Origin: Pseudomonas sp. CBZ-4
GTDB lineage: Bacteria; Pseudomonadota; Gammaproteobacteria; Pseudomonadales; Pseudomonadaceae
DNA length: 64,000 nt
Assembly (NCBI RefSeq): GCF_000346755.1
Contig: NZ_ANNV01000023.1
Coordinates: 1-64,000, forward strand
Direction of reading: 5' to 3'
Part shown: positions 24,882 through 35,412 of the stretch, piece by piece
Position numbering within the stretch: position 1 is the first letter of the stretch
How the letters are laid out: each line of letters opens with the position of its first letter
The notes under the pieces: model-generated
The model's database searches: none
What the model was told of the DNA's origin: nothing
The model's input: the letters and a program-made list of their open reading frames with translations, nothing else
Translations under genes and position numbers: made by a program

Positions 24882-27659
24882 TCAATGCGCTTCGTCCCAG
24901 TTGTTACCCACACCCACTTCCACCAGCAGCGGTACATCCAGCTGCGCCGCAGCGCTCATGTGCTCGCGAATCTTCTCGCTGACTTCGGCGACCAGGTCCT
25001 CACGCACCTCCAGCACCAGTTCATCGTGCACCTGCAGGATCACCTTGGCATCCAGGTCCGAATCGGCCAGCCAGTTGTCCACCCGCACCATGGCTTTCTT
25101 GATGATGTCTGCGGCGGTGCCCTGCATCGGCGCATTGATCGCGGTGCGTTCTGCCGCTGCGCGCTCCTGCGGCTTGTTGGAGTTGATATCCGGCAGGTAC
25201 AGGCGACGACCGAAGAAGGTCTCGACATAACCCTGATCCGCCGCCTGGGCGCGGGTGCGCTCCATGTACTCGCGAACCCCGGGATAGCGGGCGAAGTACA
25301 CATCGATGTACGCCTTGGCCGTCTTCGTATCGACGCCAATATCCTTGCCCAGCTTCTGCGCGCCCATGCCGTAGATCAGGCCGAAGTTGATCGCCTTGGC
25401 GCTGCGGCGCTGATCCGTGGTGACCTCATCCAGCTCAACCTTGAACACCTCGGCCGCCGTGGCCGTGTGTACGTCCAGGTTGTCGCGGAAGGCGTTCATC
25501 AAGCCTTCGTCCTTGGACAGGTGCGCCATGATCCGCAGTTCGATCTGCGAATAGTCCGCTGCCAGCAGCTTGTAGCCTTTTGGCGCGACAAACGCCTGAC
25601 GAATCCGACGACCTTCGGCGGTACGCACTGGAATGTTCTGCAGGTTCGGATCACTGGACGACAAACGCCCGGTCGCCGCCACCGCCTGGTGATAGGACGT
25701 GTGGATTCGCCCGGTGCGCGGGTTGATCTGCTCCGGCAGGCGGTCGGTGTAGGTGCTTTTCAGCTTGCTCATGCTGCGGTACTGCATCAGCACCTTGGGC
25801 AGCGGATAGTCATCTTCGGCCAGCTTGGCCAGCACTTCCTCAGCGGTAGACGCCTGGCCCTTGCCGGTCTTTTTCAGCACCGGCAGGCCGAGTTTCTCGT
25901 AAAGGATCGCGCCGAGCTGCTTGGGCGAACCGAGGTTGAACTCCTCGCCGGCAATCTCGTAGGCCTGGCGCTCCAGCTCGACCATCTTGTCGCCCAGCTC
26001 GACGCTCTGCACGCCCAGCAGGGCTGCATCCACCAACGCGCCTTGGCGCTCGATACGTGCCAGCACGGGCACCAACGGCATCTCGATGTCCGTCAACACG
26101 CTGGCCAGGCTCGGGATGGCCGTCAGTTGTGCATGCAGTTCCTGATGCAAGCGCAGGGTGATATCGGCATCTTCGGCCGCATACGGGCCCGCCTGCTCCA
26201 GCGCGATCTGGTCGAACGTCAGCTGCTTGGCGCCCTTGCCGGCGATGTCCTGGAAGCTGACGGTGTCGTAGCCCAGGTACTTCTTGGCCAGGCTGTCCAT
26301 GTCGTGCCGGGTCGCGGTGGAGTTGAGCACGTAGGACTCAAGCATGGTGTCGAAGGCGATGCCGCGCACGGTAATGCCGTGGGCCGGGTCGCCGCCGATG
26401 GCGCAGTTGGCCAGGATATTCATGTCGAACTTGGCGTGCTGGCCCACCTTGAGCTTGGCCGGGTCTTCCAGCAGCGGTTTCAGGGCCAGCAGTACGGTGT
26501 CGCGGTCCAACTGCTGCGGCACGCCGATGTAGGAGTGGGTCAGTGGGATGTAGGCCGCTTCATGGGGCTGAATGGCGAAAGAAACCCCAACCAACTGCGC
26601 CTGCTGGGCGTCGATGCCGGTGGTTTCGGTATCAAAGGCGAACAGCTTCGCGTCGTTGAGCTTTTTCAGCCAGGCATCGAATGTGGCCTGGTCGAGGATG
26701 GTGGTGTAGGCAGCTTCCACTGGCTCTGCGACTTCAACGGTTTCTTCGGCAACCGGTGCGGCCTTGAGCTCGACACGCTTGGCATCGCGTTGAATCTCGT
26801 CAATCCAGCTTTTGAACTCCAGAAGCGTGTAGAGCTCCAGCAGTTTTTCACGATCCGGCTCGATCAGGTGCAGGTCATCCAGGCCCACATCCAGCGGCAC
26901 ATCGCATTTGATCGTCGCCAACTGGTAGGACAGGAACGCCATTTCCTTATGTTCTTCCAGCTTGGCCGGCAACGTCTTGGCGCCGCGGATAGGCAAGGTC
27001 GGGACAATGTCCAACTGCTCATACAGCTCTTTGATCCCGCCGTTCACCCCCACCAGCAAGCCGGAAGCCGTCTTCGGCCCAATGCCGGGAACGCCCGGGA
27101 TGTTGTCGGACGAATCGCCCATCAACGCCAGGTAATCGATGATCTGCTCGGGAGCGACGCCGAATTTCTCTTTTACGCCGTCGATATCCATCGAACTACC
27201 GGTCATGGTGTTGACCAAGGTAATGTGCCCATCGACCAGCTGTGCCATGTCCTTGTCACCGGTGGAAATCACCACCGGGCGGTTGGCCGCCGCGCTGCTG
27301 CGGGCCAGGGTGCCGATCACGTCATCGGCCTCGACGCCTTCGACGCACAGCAACGGGAAGCCCAGGGCGATCACGCTCTGGTGCAGCGGCTCGATTTGCA
27401 CGCGCATGTCATCAGGCATGCTGGGGCGGTTGGCCTTGTATTCGGCGTACATGTCATCGCGAAAGGTCCCACCCTTGGCGTCGAACACCACCGCGAACGG
27501 GCTGCCCGGATACTGCTTGCGCAGGCTTTTGAGCATGTTCAACACGCCCTTGACCGCACCGGTCGGCAGGCCTTTGGAGGTGGTCAGCGGTGGCAACGCG
27601 TGGAAGGCGCGGTACAGATAAGAAGAACCGTCCACCAGGACGAGGGGGGCTTGGCTCAT
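24882..27659 (-). CDS. polA: DNA polymerase I
   Basis: A 925-residue three-domain enzyme for lagging-strand maturation and repair. The 5'-nuclease occupies residues 1-300 ([36 protein letters not shown]). The proofreading 3'-5' exonuclease begins near 330 with [10 protein letters not shown], so its first acidic residues are intact. The polymerase domain carries motif [15 protein letters not shown], motif [15 protein letters not shown] and motif [14 protein letters not shown] 27659 is used; a TTG four codons earlier is possible. It is divergent from the DUF2782 gene. A 936-codon open frame on the opposite strand is a composition artefact. Confidence 0.97.
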   Translation of the reverse strand: MSQAPLVLVDGSSYLYRAFHALPPLTTSKGLPTGAVKGVLNMLKSLRKQYPGSPFAVVFDAKGGTFRDDMYAEYKANRPSMPDDMRVQIEPLHQSVIALGFPLLCVEGVEADDVIGTLARSSAAANRPVVISTGDKDMAQLVDGHITLVNTMTGSSMDIDGVKEKFGVAPEQIIDYLALMGDSSDNIPGVPGIGPKTASGLLVGVNGGIKELYEQLDIVPTLPIRGAKTLPAKLEEHKEMAFLSYQLATIKCDVPLDVGLDDLHLIEPDREKLLELYTLLEFKSWIDEIQRDAKRVELKAAPVAEETVEVAEPVEAAYTTILDQATFDAWLKKLNDAKLFAFDTETTGIDAQQAQLVGVSFAIQPHEAAYIPLTHSYIGVPQQLDRDTVLLALKPLLEDPAKLKVGQHAKFDMNILANCAIGGDPAHGITVRGIAFDTMLESYVLNSTATRHDMDSLAKKYLGYDTVSFQDIAGKGAKQLTFDQIALEQAGPYAAEDADITLRLHQELHAQLTAIPSLASVLTDIEMPLVPVLARIERQGALVDAALLGVQSVELGDKMVELERQAYEIAGEEFNLGSPKQLGAILYEKLGLPVLKKTGKGQASTAEEVLAKLAEDDYPLPKVLMQYRSMSKLKSTYTDRLPEQINPRTGRIHTSYHQAVAATGRLSSSDPNLQNIPVRTAEGRRIRQAFVAPKGYKLLAADYSQIELRIMAHLSKDEGLMNAFRDNLDVHTATAAEVFKVELDEVTTDQRRSAKAINFGLIYGMGAQKLGKDIGVDTKTAKAYIDVYFARYPGVREYMERTRAQAADQGYVETFFGRRLYLPDINSNKPQERAAAERTAINAPMQGTAADIIKKAMVRVDNWLADSDLDAKVILQVHDELVLEVREDLVAEVSEKIREHMSAAAQLDVPLLVEVGVGNNWDEAH

Positions 27660-27733
27660 GAGCAGGATCAACCTTTTCGGCGGGTCAGGCGCTAGAATAG
27701 CCGGACCAATGACGACAAAGGGACAAGGTTATC

Positions 27734-28024
27734 ATGCGTACAGCGAATCGCTTGTTGTTGACCGGCTTGATTGCACTCCTGCCACTGGCCGCCACGGCAG
27801 CCGACAGCGCCCCCGGTGGTGACCCTGAGGTCACGATCCGCACCGAAGGCGACAAGACCATCCAGGAATACCGCCAAAATGGCTTCCTGTACGCGATCAA
27901 GGTCACGCCCAAGGGCGCACCCCCGTATTTCCTGGTGCGCGCGGACGGCACTGATGCGAACTTCATCCGCTCTGACCAGCCGGATATGCTGATCCCGTCA
28001 TGGAAGATTTTCGAATGGAAATGA
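27734..28024 (+). CDS. DUF2782 domain exported protein
   Basis: A 96-residue protein with signal peptide MRTANRLLLTGLIALLPLAATA. The mature part is the DUF2782 domain (EVTIRTEGDKTIQEYRQNGFLYAIKVTPKGAPPYFLV). Its function is unknown. It is consistently found between polA and thrB in pseudomonads and may be transcribed with thrB, which starts 57 bases later. Confidence 0.87.
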   Translation: MRTANRLLLTGLIALLPLAATAADSAPGGDPEVTIRTEGDKTIQEYRQNGFLYAIKVTPKGAPPYFLVRADGTDANFIRSDQPDMLIPSWKIFEWK

Positions 28025-28080
28025 TTTCTTAACTTAAATTGGCGCCGCGCCCTGCGGCGCCCGTACTGGCAGTTTTAACC

Positions 28081-29034
28081 ATGTCTGTGTTCACCCCCCT
28101 GGCTCGGCCCGAGCTGGAAACCTTTCTCGCCCCTTACGGGCTCGGCCGCCTGCTTGATTTCCAGGGAATTGCCGCCGGTAGCGAAAACACCAATTTCTTT
28201 ATCAGCCTGGAACAGGGCGAGTTTGTCCTGACCCTGGTGGAACGCGGTCCCGTCGCCGAAATGCCGTTCTTCATCGAACTGCTCGACGTGCTCCACGACG
28301 CCGACCTGCCCGTGCCCTACGCCTTGCGCACCACCGACGGCCAGGCCCTGCGCGAGCTGAAAGGCAAACCGGCCCTGCTGCAACCGCGCCTGGCCGGCAA
28401 GCACATCAAGCACGCCAACGCCCAGCACTGCGCCCAGGTCGGCGAACTGCTCGGCCATCTGCACCTGGCGACACAAGGCGACAAGGTACTGGAACGCAAG
28501 ACCGATCGCGGCCTGGATTGGATGCTCAGTGAAGGTGCGCAGCTGATTTCGCATCTGGAGGCAGCTCCGCAGCGCTTGTTGCAAGACGCGCTGGACGAGA
28601 TCGAAGCCCACAAGGCGCAGATCCTCGCCCTGCCGCGCGCGAACATTCACGCAGACCTGTTCCGCGATAACGCGATGTTCGAAGGCACCCATCTGACAGG
28701 CCTGATCGACTTCTACAACGCCTGCTCCGGCCCGATGCTGTACGACGTGGCGATCGCCCTGAATGACTGGTGCTCGGACGAAAACGGCGTGATCGACGGC
28801 CAACGCGCCCGCGCACTACTGGGCGCCTATGCAGGGCTGCGCCCGTTCACCGCCAAGGAGGCCGAACTGTGGCCGACGATGCTGCGGGTGGCGTGTGTGC
28901 GGTTCTGGCTGTCACGCCTGATCGCGGCTGAGTCGTTTGCCGGGCAGGATGTGTTGATTCACGACCCGGCGGAGTTCGAACACCGCTTGGCGCAGCGCCA
29001 GCAGGTCACGATCCAACTGCCGTTCGCCCTCTAA
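28081..29034 (+). CDS. thrB: Homoserine kinase (ThrB, APH-like type)
   Basis: A 317-residue kinase that phosphorylates homoserine in threonine synthesis. It belongs to the aminoglycoside-phosphotransferase-like type used by pseudomonads, not the GHMP type of E. coli. Visible features are GSENTNFFISLE near 31 (nucleotide loop), the catalytic loop NIHADLFRDNAMF near 195 (His-x-Asp and Asn) and LIDFYNACSGPMLYDVA near 218 (metal-binding Asp). ATG 28081 begins MSVFTPLARPELETFLAPYG. A REPIN follows. Confidence 0.93.
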   Translation: MSVFTPLARPELETFLAPYGLGRLLDFQGIAAGSENTNFFISLEQGEFVLTLVERGPVAEMPFFIELLDVLHDADLPVPYALRTTDGQALRELKGKPALLQPRLAGKHIKHANAQHCAQVGELLGHLHLATQGDKVLERKTDRGLDWMLSEGAQLISHLEAAPQRLLQDALDEIEAHKAQILALPRANIHADLFRDNAMFEGTHLTGLIDFYNACSGPMLYDVAIALNDWCSDENGVIDGQRARALLGAYAGLRPFTAKEAELWPTMLRVACVRFWLSRLIAAESFAGQDVLIHDPAEFEHRLAQRQQVTIQLPFAL

Positions 29035-29051
29035 GGGTTCAACTCAATCAA

Positions 29052-29141
29052 TGTGGGAGCTGGCTTGCCTGCGATAGCGATACATCAGTCACCAAATATG
29101 TGAACTGACAGACCGCTATCGCGGGCAAGCCCGCTCCCACA
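29052..29141. repeat. REPIN
   Basis: Left core GTGGGAGCTGGCTTGCCTGC followed by GATAGCG; right core CGCTATCGCGGGCAAGCCCG followed by CTCCCAC. The two face each other across about 35 bases. It lies between convergent thrB and znuA. Confidence 0.9.
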
Positions 29142-29159
29142 TGGGTTTTGTGTTGGCTG

Positions 29160-30080
29160 TCAGAGCGACTCCAGGCAACCCGCCAGATCATTCCCCAACT
29201 TCTCCAGCACCTGCTCATACCCCTGAGCCGTCGCCGGCGTGTACCCACCCAACGCATCCAACTCCGCCAACTTCACCGGCAAGCCAGCCACCAGCGTCTC
29301 AGCCAGGCGCGGACGCAACGGCGGCTCACTGAACACACAAGTCTTGCCCACTTCCTGCAAGCGCGTACGCATCGCGGCCACATGCTGGGCACCGGGCTGC
29401 ACTTCGGCGGCCACGCTGAACACGCCGGTGTGCTTGAGCCCGTAGGCATCTTCGAAGTAATCGAAGGCTTCATGGAAAACGAAGTAGGGCTTGTCGCCAA
29501 TCGACGCCAGACGCACCTTCAAGCGTGCATCCAACGCATCCAGACGCTCATTGAACGCCTTGACGTTGCTCTGGTAACGCGCGGCATTCGCCGGGTCGGC
29601 AGCTGCCAGGTCAGACGCCATGCGCGCCGCAATCACTCGGGCGTTCACCGTGGACAACCACAAATGCGCATCCAGGCTGCCAGGACGGTGATCATGGTCA
29701 TGCTCGTCGGCTTCGTCGGCGTGGGAGTGGCTATCTTCGGCGAAACGGCGCAGTTTCATCCCCGGAAGGTCCTGCACGGCCACCGTCGCGGCTGTACGAC
29801 CTTTCAACACGCGCGGCAGGAAGCTCTCCATGTCCGGGCCGATCCAATACAGCAGGTCGACCGACTGCACGCGCCGTACGTCGGATGGACGCAATGCGTA
29901 GTTATGCGGCGACGCGCCCGGCGGCAGCAGCACCTCTGGAACGGCCACACCGTCCTGCACAGCGGCGGCGATCAACTGCAGCGGCTTGATACTGGTCAGC
30001 ACCTTGACCTCGGCCTGAGCGGCGCCGGTTACGAACAAACTGGCGACAAATACGACAAAAACGGGAAAAAGTCGGGACAC
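29160..30080 (-). CDS. znuA: ZnuA, zinc ABC transporter substrate-binding protein
   Basis: A 306-residue periplasmic zinc-binding protein with signal peptide SRLFPVFVVFVASLFVTGAAQA. Zinc ligands are in GASPHNYALRPSD (near 58), DAHLWLS (after the loop) and YFVFHEAFDYF. A His/Asp-rich loop (DSHSHADEADEHDHDH) typical of high-affinity ZnuA lies around 115-130. GTG 30080 gives the best ribosome-site spacing; GTG 30089 is the alternative. It is divergent from zur, with a shared operator region. Confidence 0.92.
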   Translation of the reverse strand: MSRLFPVFVVFVASLFVTGAAQAEVKVLTSIKPLQLIAAAVQDGVAVPEVLLPPGASPHNYALRPSDVRRVQSVDLLYWIGPDMESFLPRVLKGRTAATVAVQDLPGMKLRRFAEDSHSHADEADEHDHDHRPGSLDAHLWLSTVNARVIAARMASDLAAADPANAARYQSNVKAFNERLDALDARLKVRLASIGDKPYFVFHEAFDYFEDAYGLKHTGVFSVAAEVQPGAQHVAAMRTRLQEVGKTCVFSEPPLRPRLAETLVAGLPVKLAELDALGGYTPATAQGYEQVLEKLGNDLAGCLESL

Positions 30081-30105
30081 GATGACCACTCAATGGCGTA
30101 GGAAC

Positions 30106-30122
30106 GGGTAACATAATAACGT
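30106..30122. promoter_or_regulatory. Candidate Zur box between znuA and zur
   Basis: GTAACATAATAAC at 30108-30120 has GTTA-type half sites facing each other with an AT core, similar to the Pseudomonas Zur pattern GTTATANNATAAC, though imperfect. It lies in the znuA-zur divergent gap, where Zur with zinc would repress both transcripts. Confidence 0.5.
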
Positions 30123-30147
30123 CTCTATCAAATATCTGTCGCCGCTC

Positions 30148-30630
30148 ATGCCTAAAACACCGCTTGCCAGCCGTCCCCACGACCACTCTCACTGCGTGCA
30201 TACCGCGCTGTCGGAAGCCGACACCCTGTGCGCACAGAAGGGCCTGCGCCTGACCGCCTTGCGTCGCCGCGTGCTGGAACTGGTGTGGCAGAGCCACAAG
30301 CCGCTGGGCGCCTACGACATCCTCGGCGTGCTCAGTGAGCAGGACGGTCGCCGCGCCGCACCGCCCACCGTGTACCGGGCGCTGGATTTCCTCCTGGAGA
30401 ACGGCCTGGTGCACCGCATCGCTTCGCTCAACGCGTTTGTCGGCTGCAACCACCCGGAACACGCGCACCAGGGCCAGTTCCTGATCTGCCGCGAGTGCCA
30501 CGCGGCCATCGAGCTTGAACAAAAAAGCATCAGCGACGCCATTATCAAGAGTTCTGCCGACGTCGGTTTCCGCGTCGAAGGGCAAACGGTCGAAGTGGTC
30601 GGCCTGTGCTCGGGCTGCCAGGGGGCTTGA
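30148..30630 (+). CDS. zur: Zur, zinc-responsive Fur-family repressor (Np20)
   Basis: A 160-residue Fur-family regulator. The N-terminal winged helix contains [16 protein letters not shown] and [19 protein letters not shown]. The C-terminal dimer domain has the structural zinc cysteines in LICREC and GLCSGC, and regulatory His residues in [12 protein letters not shown]. The N-terminus is His-rich (HDHSHCVH). It overlaps znuC by one base (TGATG), so repressor and ATPase are made from one transcript and the system is self-regulated. Confidence 0.93.
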   Translation: MPKTPLASRPHDHSHCVHTALSEADTLCAQKGLRLTALRRRVLELVWQSHKPLGAYDILGVLSEQDGRRAAPPTVYRALDFLLENGLVHRIASLNAFVGCNHPEHAHQGQFLICRECHAAIELEQKSISDAIIKSSADVGFRVEGQTVEVVGLCSGCQGA

Positions 30631-31415
30631 TGAGCAACGCGTTAATCCGCCTGGAACAGGTCGGGGTCACGTTCGCCGGGCAAGCCGTGCTGGATAACAT
30701 CGCACTGAGCGTCGAACCGGGGCAGATCGTCACCCTGATCGGCCCCAACGGCGCCGGCAAGACGACCCTGGTGCGCGCCGTCCTCGGCCTGCTCAAGCCC
30801 GACACCGGCAGCGTGTGGCGCAAGCCCAAGCTGCGCGTGGGCTACATGCCGCAAAAACTGCACGTCGACCCGACCCTGCCGCTGTCCGTCCTGCGCTTCC
30901 TGCGCCTGGTGCCCGGTGTAGACCGCGCCCGCGCCCAGGCCGCGCTCAAGGAAGTCGGCGCCGAACAGGTGATCGACAGCCCGGTGCAAAGCATCTCCGG
31001 CGGCGAAATGCAGCGCGTGCTGCTGGCCCGCGCCTTGCTGCGCGAGCCGGAACTGCTGGTGCTCGATGAACCCGTGCAAGGCGTCGACGTCGCCGGCCAG
31101 GCCGAGCTGTACAGCCTGATCACCCGCCTGCGTGACCGCCATGGCTGCGGCGTGCTGATGGTGTCCCACGACCTGCACCTGGTGATGAGCACCACCGACC
31201 AGGTGGTGTGCCTCAACCGCCACGTGTGCTGCTCCGGCCACCCGGAACAGGTCAGCGGCGACCCGGCGTTCGTCGAGCTGTTCGGCAAGAACGCGCAGAG
31301 CCTGGCGATCTACCATCACCACCACGACCACGCCCACGATTTGCACGGCGAAGTGGTCGACGATCCCGCCGCACCTCACACCCACGTTCATGGAGATAGC
31401 TGCAAGCATGGCTGA
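30630..31415 (+). CDS. znuC: ZnuC, zinc ABC transporter ATP-binding protein
   Basis: A 261-residue ATPase that drives zinc import. It has Walker A GPNGAGKT at 38-45, signature [17 protein letters not shown], Walker [13 protein letters not shown] and VSHDLHL. The C-terminal tail is His-rich ([13 protein letters not shown] and [12 protein letters not shown]), probably able to bind zinc in the cytoplasm. The start ATG shares a base with the zur stop, and the end overlaps znuB by eight bases. Confidence 0.95.
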   Translation: MSNALIRLEQVGVTFAGQAVLDNIALSVEPGQIVTLIGPNGAGKTTLVRAVLGLLKPDTGSVWRKPKLRVGYMPQKLHVDPTLPLSVLRFLRLVPGVDRARAQAALKEVGAEQVIDSPVQSISGGEMQRVLLARALLREPELLVLDEPVQGVDVAGQAELYSLITRLRDRHGCGVLMVSHDLHLVMSTTDQVVCLNRHVCCSGHPEQVSGDPAFVELFGKNAQSLAIYHHHHDHAHDLHGEVVDDPAAPHTHVHGDSCKHG

Positions 31416-32196
31416 TTTTCTGCTCTACGCCCTGCTGGCAGGCTTGGCTTTGGCGCTGGTGGCGGGCCCGCTGGGCTCGTTCGTCGTCTGGCGGCGCATG
31501 GCCTATTTTGGCGACACCTTGTCCCACGCCGCGCTCCTGGGCGTGGCCATGGGCTTCTTGCTGGATGTCAGCCCGACCATCGCCGTCACCGTCGGCTGCC
31601 TGCTGCTGGCGGTGCTGCTGGTGACCCTGCAACAGCGCCAGCCGCTGGCCTCCGACACCCTGCTCGGCATCCTCGCGCCGAGCACCTTGTCCCTGGGCCT
31701 GGTGGTGCTGAGTTTCATGCACGAAGTGCGCATCGACCTGATGGCCTACCTGTTCGGCGACCTGCTGGCGATCAGCAGCACCGACCTGGGCTGGATCCTC
31801 GGCGGCAGCGCCGTTGTGCTGGTATTGCTGATCGCCCTGTGGCGTCCGCTGCTGGCCATCACCGTGCATGAGGAACTGGCCACCGTCGAAGGCTTGCCCG
31901 TGCCGACCCTGCGCATGGCCCTGATGTTGTTGATCGCCGTGGTGATTGCTGTCGCGATGAAGATTGTCGGCGTATTGTTGATCACGTCGCTGCTGATCAT
32001 TCCCGCCGCCGCCGCCCAGCGCCATGCCCGCTCACCAGAGCAGATGGCGATAGGCGCCAGCCTGCTGGGGATGCTCGCCGTGTGCGGAGGCCTGGCGCTA
32101 TCCTGGTTCAAGGACACGCCGGCCGGGCCGTCGATTGTGGTCACGGCCGCCGCGCTGTTTCTGCTGAGTTTTGTCCTGCCCCGTCGAGGGGTGTAG
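31408..32196 (+). CDS. znuB: ZnuB, zinc ABC transporter permease
   Basis: A 262-residue inner-membrane permease with about eight helices. Family motifs include [23 protein letters not shown] near 30 and [21 protein letters not shown] near 190, typical of the ABC-3 family for zinc and manganese. ATG 31408 lies inside the end of znuC, with GGAG 12-15 bases upstream. Confidence 0.94.
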   Translation: MADFLLYALLAGLALALVAGPLGSFVVWRRMAYFGDTLSHAALLGVAMGFLLDVSPTIAVTVGCLLLAVLLVTLQQRQPLASDTLLGILAPSTLSLGLVVLSFMHEVRIDLMAYLFGDLLAISSTDLGWILGGSAVVLVLLIALWRPLLAITVHEELATVEGLPVPTLRMALMLLIAVVIAVAMKIVGVLLITSLLIIPAAAAQRHARSPEQMAIGASLLGMLAVCGGLALSWFKDTPAGPSIVVTAAALFLLSFVLPRRGV

Positions 32197-32233
32197 ACTT
32201 GCTCGCTTTTTGCGCAAATAGAGAGTCGCAGGA

Positions 32234-32953
32234 ATGAAGCCGTTCACCTCCCGTTATCTGCTCCTTGCCGCATTTTCCCTGCTGCTGGGCGCCTGTCAAA
32301 GCACACCGCCCGCCGCCGTCCAGGCCCCGGACGCACGCGCTACGGCCATCGCACAGCTGGAGCAAAACCTCGCCAGCAGTGAGCTGGCCACCGCCGAAGA
32401 CCAGTTGGCCGCACTGCAAGCCCAGTCGCCCAACGATCCCGCGCTGGAGCCGTACCAACGCCAATTGGCCGAAGCCTACCTGCAGCGCAGCCAGATCGTC
32501 CTGCAAAAAGGCGACGTCAACGCCGCCGCCACCGCCCTCAGCCGCGCCCGCGCCCTGATGCCCAAGGCCCCGGCGCTGACCGGCGGCGTGAACAGCGCCA
32601 TCAGCCACGCCCGCAAGGCCGAACTGGACCAGGCCGAAGCGGCCCTGAAAGCCGCCGAAGCCAAGCCGGTAGCCAAGGTCATCGACCCGACGGCCGAAAG
32701 CACCACCGTGGCGTTGAACCTCGTCGATATTGAAGAACTTCGTCATCAACTGGATGCGATTGCCACCGATGTGGTGAATTACCAGTGTGATGTGAGCATC
32801 CAGGTGCCGCGCACCGAGGACTATCCATGGTTGGCCACGCTGCTGACCAAGCGGGTCAAGCGTATCGATTCGGCGTATGACCTGAAGCTGCACCGGCAGA
32901 TCCTGAAGAAGATCCCGGCGCAGGTTGTGTTGATTCCGCGCAAGGCGCAATAA
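32234..32953 (+). CDS. Lipoprotein with helical repeats (PA5502-type)
   Basis: A 239-residue lipoprotein with lipobox LLLGAC near residue 20. Residues 30-160 are Ala-rich helices arranged like TPR repeats (ATAIAQLEQNLASSELATAEDQLAAL, LARAYLQRSQIVLQKGDVNAAATALSRARAL-like). A C-terminal domain of about 80 residues follows. The family is conserved after znuB in pseudomonads. The short gap suggests it is expressed with the zinc genes, but a zinc-related role has not been shown to my knowledge. Confidence 0.8.
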   Translation: MKPFTSRYLLLAAFSLLLGACQSTPPAAVQAPDARATAIAQLEQNLASSELATAEDQLAALQAQSPNDPALEPYQRQLAEAYLQRSQIVLQKGDVNAAATALSRARALMPKAPALTGGVNSAISHARKAELDQAEAALKAAEAKPVAKVIDPTAESTTVALNLVDIEELRHQLDAIATDVVNYQCDVSIQVPRTEDYPWLATLLTKRVKRIDSAYDLKLHRQILKKIPAQVVLIPRKAQ

Positions 32954-32955
32954 AG

Positions 32956-33033
32956 CCATCGCAGGCAAGCCAGCTCCCACACTTGAATGTATTCACAATT
33001 CAAAATGTGGGAGCGGGCTTGCCCGCGATAGCG
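32956..33033. repeat. REPIN
   Basis: CATCGCAGGCAAGCCAGCTC at the left faces GTGGGAGCGGGCTTGCCCGC at the right across an AT-rich spacer. It lies between the convergent lipoprotein and katE genes. Confidence 0.9.
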
Positions 33034-33054
33034 ATCCAACCAACAACCCAAAAC

Positions 33055-35184
33055 TTAAGCCGGAATCGCCTTAGCCTTCGGCTCCCGCTCCCAAACCCGA
33101 TGCTGGGCAATCGCCGCCACAAACGCCTTCAACGCCTTGGCATCCCCACCGACGATCAACCCCGCATCAGCCTCCAGCTTCAACAGCCCCAGCAACTGCT
33201 CGGCCTCGCCCACCACCGCAATGGCTTTCAAATGCTTGTAAGCCTCCAGCAGGTAATGCAGCGCCACGCCATCTTCGCTCAACGCCTTCACCGACTTGGC
33301 GCCGCCGGGCACAAACACCGCGTCGAATGCCACCGACGGCAACCCTTCCATGGACGCATCCACCGGCAGGCTCTTGCCCTGCGCCGTGGTGACCGGTGCC
33401 GAGGTCGGCCCGAGCAATTTGGCGTGGGCGCCTTCGGCCTTCAGCACTTTCTTCAAGGCGTCGATTGCAGCACCGTCCACGCCATTCGCGGCCAGGATCG
33501 CCACCTTGCGCGTCTTGATATCACCCGACAGCAGGTTCGCCTGGCTCAAGGCCGGTGAGCGCGACAACGATGTCTTGCGCTCCGGCACTGTGCCTTTCTT
33601 CGGCGCCGGCAAGCCCAGGTTCTGCGCCACACGCTTGGCCAACTCAAGGTCAATGTTGGCGAGGATCTCATTCACCTGGCGCGCGCGGATGTGCTCACGC
33701 TCCACCTTGCCCAGCTCAAAGCTGTAGGCCGCAATGATGTGTTCCTGTTCATGCTTGCTCATGCTGCGGAAAAACAGGCGCGCCTGGGAGAAGTGATCGC
33801 CAAACGACTCGCTGCGTTCACGCACTTTATGGGCGTCAATACGTTCATGGTACGACTCGAAACCACCGTCCTGTGCGGCAGGCGGGGTTTCCTTCGGCCA
33901 GCCGCCATCGATGGAGTTGGGTTCGTACGCCGCACGCCCTTTGTCGATGGTGGTGCGATGCATAGCATCGCGCTGGCCGCTATGGAACGGCGCCACCGGG
34001 CGGTTGATCGGCAACTCATGAAAGTTCGGCCCACCGAGTCGGCTGATCTGCGTATCGGTGTAGGAAAACAGACGGCCCTGCAACAACGGGTCATTGGAGA
34101 AGTCGATACCCGGCACGATGTGGCCTGGGCAGAAGGCGACCTGCTCGACTTCAGCGAAAAAGTTGTCCGGGTTGCGATTCAGCACCATCTTGCCCAGCGG
34201 CGTAATCGGCACCAGCTCTTCGGGAATCAGCTTGGTCGGGTCGAGGATATCGAAGTCGAACGCATGCTCCTTATCCTCGGGAATCACCTGCACGCCCAAT
34301 TCCCACTCGGGGTAATCGCCCATCTCAATCGATTCCCAGAGATCGCGGCGGTGGTAGTCGGTATCTTTACCCGCGAGCTTTTGCGCTTCATCCCACACCA
34401 GCGAGCAGGTGCCGGCCGTAGGGCGCCAGTGGAATTTTACGAAGCTGGACGTCCCTTCGGCGTTAATGAAGCGAAAGGTGTGCACCCCAAAACCCTGCAT
34501 GGCCCGTAGGCTTTTAGGAATCGCCCGATCGGACATTGCCCAAATCACCATGTGCGCCGATTCGGGCTGCAGCGACACGAAGTCCCAGAAGGTGTCGTGG
34601 GCCGAGCCGCCTGTAGGAATCTCGTTGTGGGGCTCCGGTTTTACCGCGTGCACGAAATCAGGAAACTTGATCGCGTCCTGAATGAAAAACACCGGCATGT
34701 TGTTGCCGACCAGATCGAAGTTACCTTCTTCGGTGAAGAACTTCACCGCAAAACCACGTACGTCGCGCACCGTATCGCCGGAGCCACGTGGGCCTTGCAC
34801 AGTGGAAAAGCGCAGGAACACCGGGGTTTTATGACCGGGGTCGCGCAGGAAACCGGCCTTGGTCAGTGCAGAATGGTTCTCATAGGTCTGGAAGTAACCA
34901 TGGGCACCGGTGCCACGCGCATGCACGATGCGCTCCGGGATGCGCTCATGGTCAAAATGCGTGATCTTTTCACGCATGATGAAATCTTCAAGCAACGAAG
35001 GCCCGCGGGCACCGACCTTCAAGCTGTTCTGGTTGTCGGAGATCTTCACACCCTGGTTGGTACGCAGGGCCTGGCCAGTAGCGTCAGAGCGAAATGCTTC
35101 CAAGGCCTCTAGCTTGGCATTGGTGTTCTTACGGTCCAGGGTGTCGGTTCCGGCGAGTTCGCTCTTTGGCTTTTTCGTACTCAT
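33055..35184 (-). CDS. katE: Catalase HPII-type (large-subunit monofunctional catalase)
   Basis: A 709-residue heme catalase of clade 2. The core carries the distal His segment [20 protein letters not shown] near 75, the Asn in [15 protein letters not shown], and the proximal heme Tyr in [22 protein letters not shown] near 370. Residues from about 560 on form the class I glutamine amidotransferase/flavodoxin-like C-terminal domain found only in large catalases ([25 protein letters not shown]). It removes hydrogen peroxide in the cytoplasm, mainly in stationary phase. In relatives it depends on RpoS. Confidence 0.94.
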   Translation of the reverse strand: MSTKKPKSELAGTDTLDRKNTNAKLEALEAFRSDATGQALRTNQGVKISDNQNSLKVGARGPSLLEDFIMREKITHFDHERIPERIVHARGTGAHGYFQTYENHSALTKAGFLRDPGHKTPVFLRFSTVQGPRGSGDTVRDVRGFAVKFFTEEGNFDLVGNNMPVFFIQDAIKFPDFVHAVKPEPHNEIPTGGSAHDTFWDFVSLQPESAHMVIWAMSDRAIPKSLRAMQGFGVHTFRFINAEGTSSFVKFHWRPTAGTCSLVWDEAQKLAGKDTDYHRRDLWESIEMGDYPEWELGVQVIPEDKEHAFDFDILDPTKLIPEELVPITPLGKMVLNRNPDNFFAEVEQVAFCPGHIVPGIDFSNDPLLQGRLFSYTDTQISRLGGPNFHELPINRPVAPFHSGQRDAMHRTTIDKGRAAYEPNSIDGGWPKETPPAAQDGGFESYHERIDAHKVRERSESFGDHFSQARLFFRSMSKHEQEHIIAAYSFELGKVEREHIRARQVNEILANIDLELAKRVAQNLGLPAPKKGTVPERKTSLSRSPALSQANLLSGDIKTRKVAILAANGVDGAAIDALKKVLKAEGAHAKLLGPTSAPVTTAQGKSLPVDASMEGLPSVAFDAVFVPGGAKSVKALSEDGVALHYLLEAYKHLKAIAVVGEAEQLLGLLKLEADAGLIVGGDAKALKAFVAAIAQHRVWEREPKAKAIPA

Positions 35185-35412
35185 CAGTCAAAACTCCTTA
35201 TTCAGACCCAGGCACGGCACCCGGGAAGCGCATTGCTTAAGTAGTGACTGATGGGGTTTTCGGCCGTTCCTTTTTTATGACCTTTGATCGCGTTATTGCC
35301 AAATCGCTGGATGAATGCAAAAGAAATGCTAAGAAAGACTATACGGACAGGCTAAAATGCGCGCCCGGCTAACCGCTGATCCCTTTTCCATGCGCCCCAC
35401 AAGGTTCGCTAC

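Noticed and set aside
24885..27695. A 936-codon open frame opposite polA
   Set aside because: polA is certain from its motifs. The antisense frame is a product of high GC at third codon positions, is rich in His/Gln/Arg/Val and matches no family.
28040..28061. GC-rich hairpin between the DUF2782 gene and thrB
   Set aside because: GGCGCCGC/GCGGCGCC can pair but has no T-tract on the plus strand and may be a chance result of GC content.
35236..35244. Possible RpoS -10 (CTACTTAAG on the minus strand) upstream of katE
   Set aside because: It lacks the central TA of CTATACT. RpoS control of katE is likely from other species but this element is too weak to annotate.
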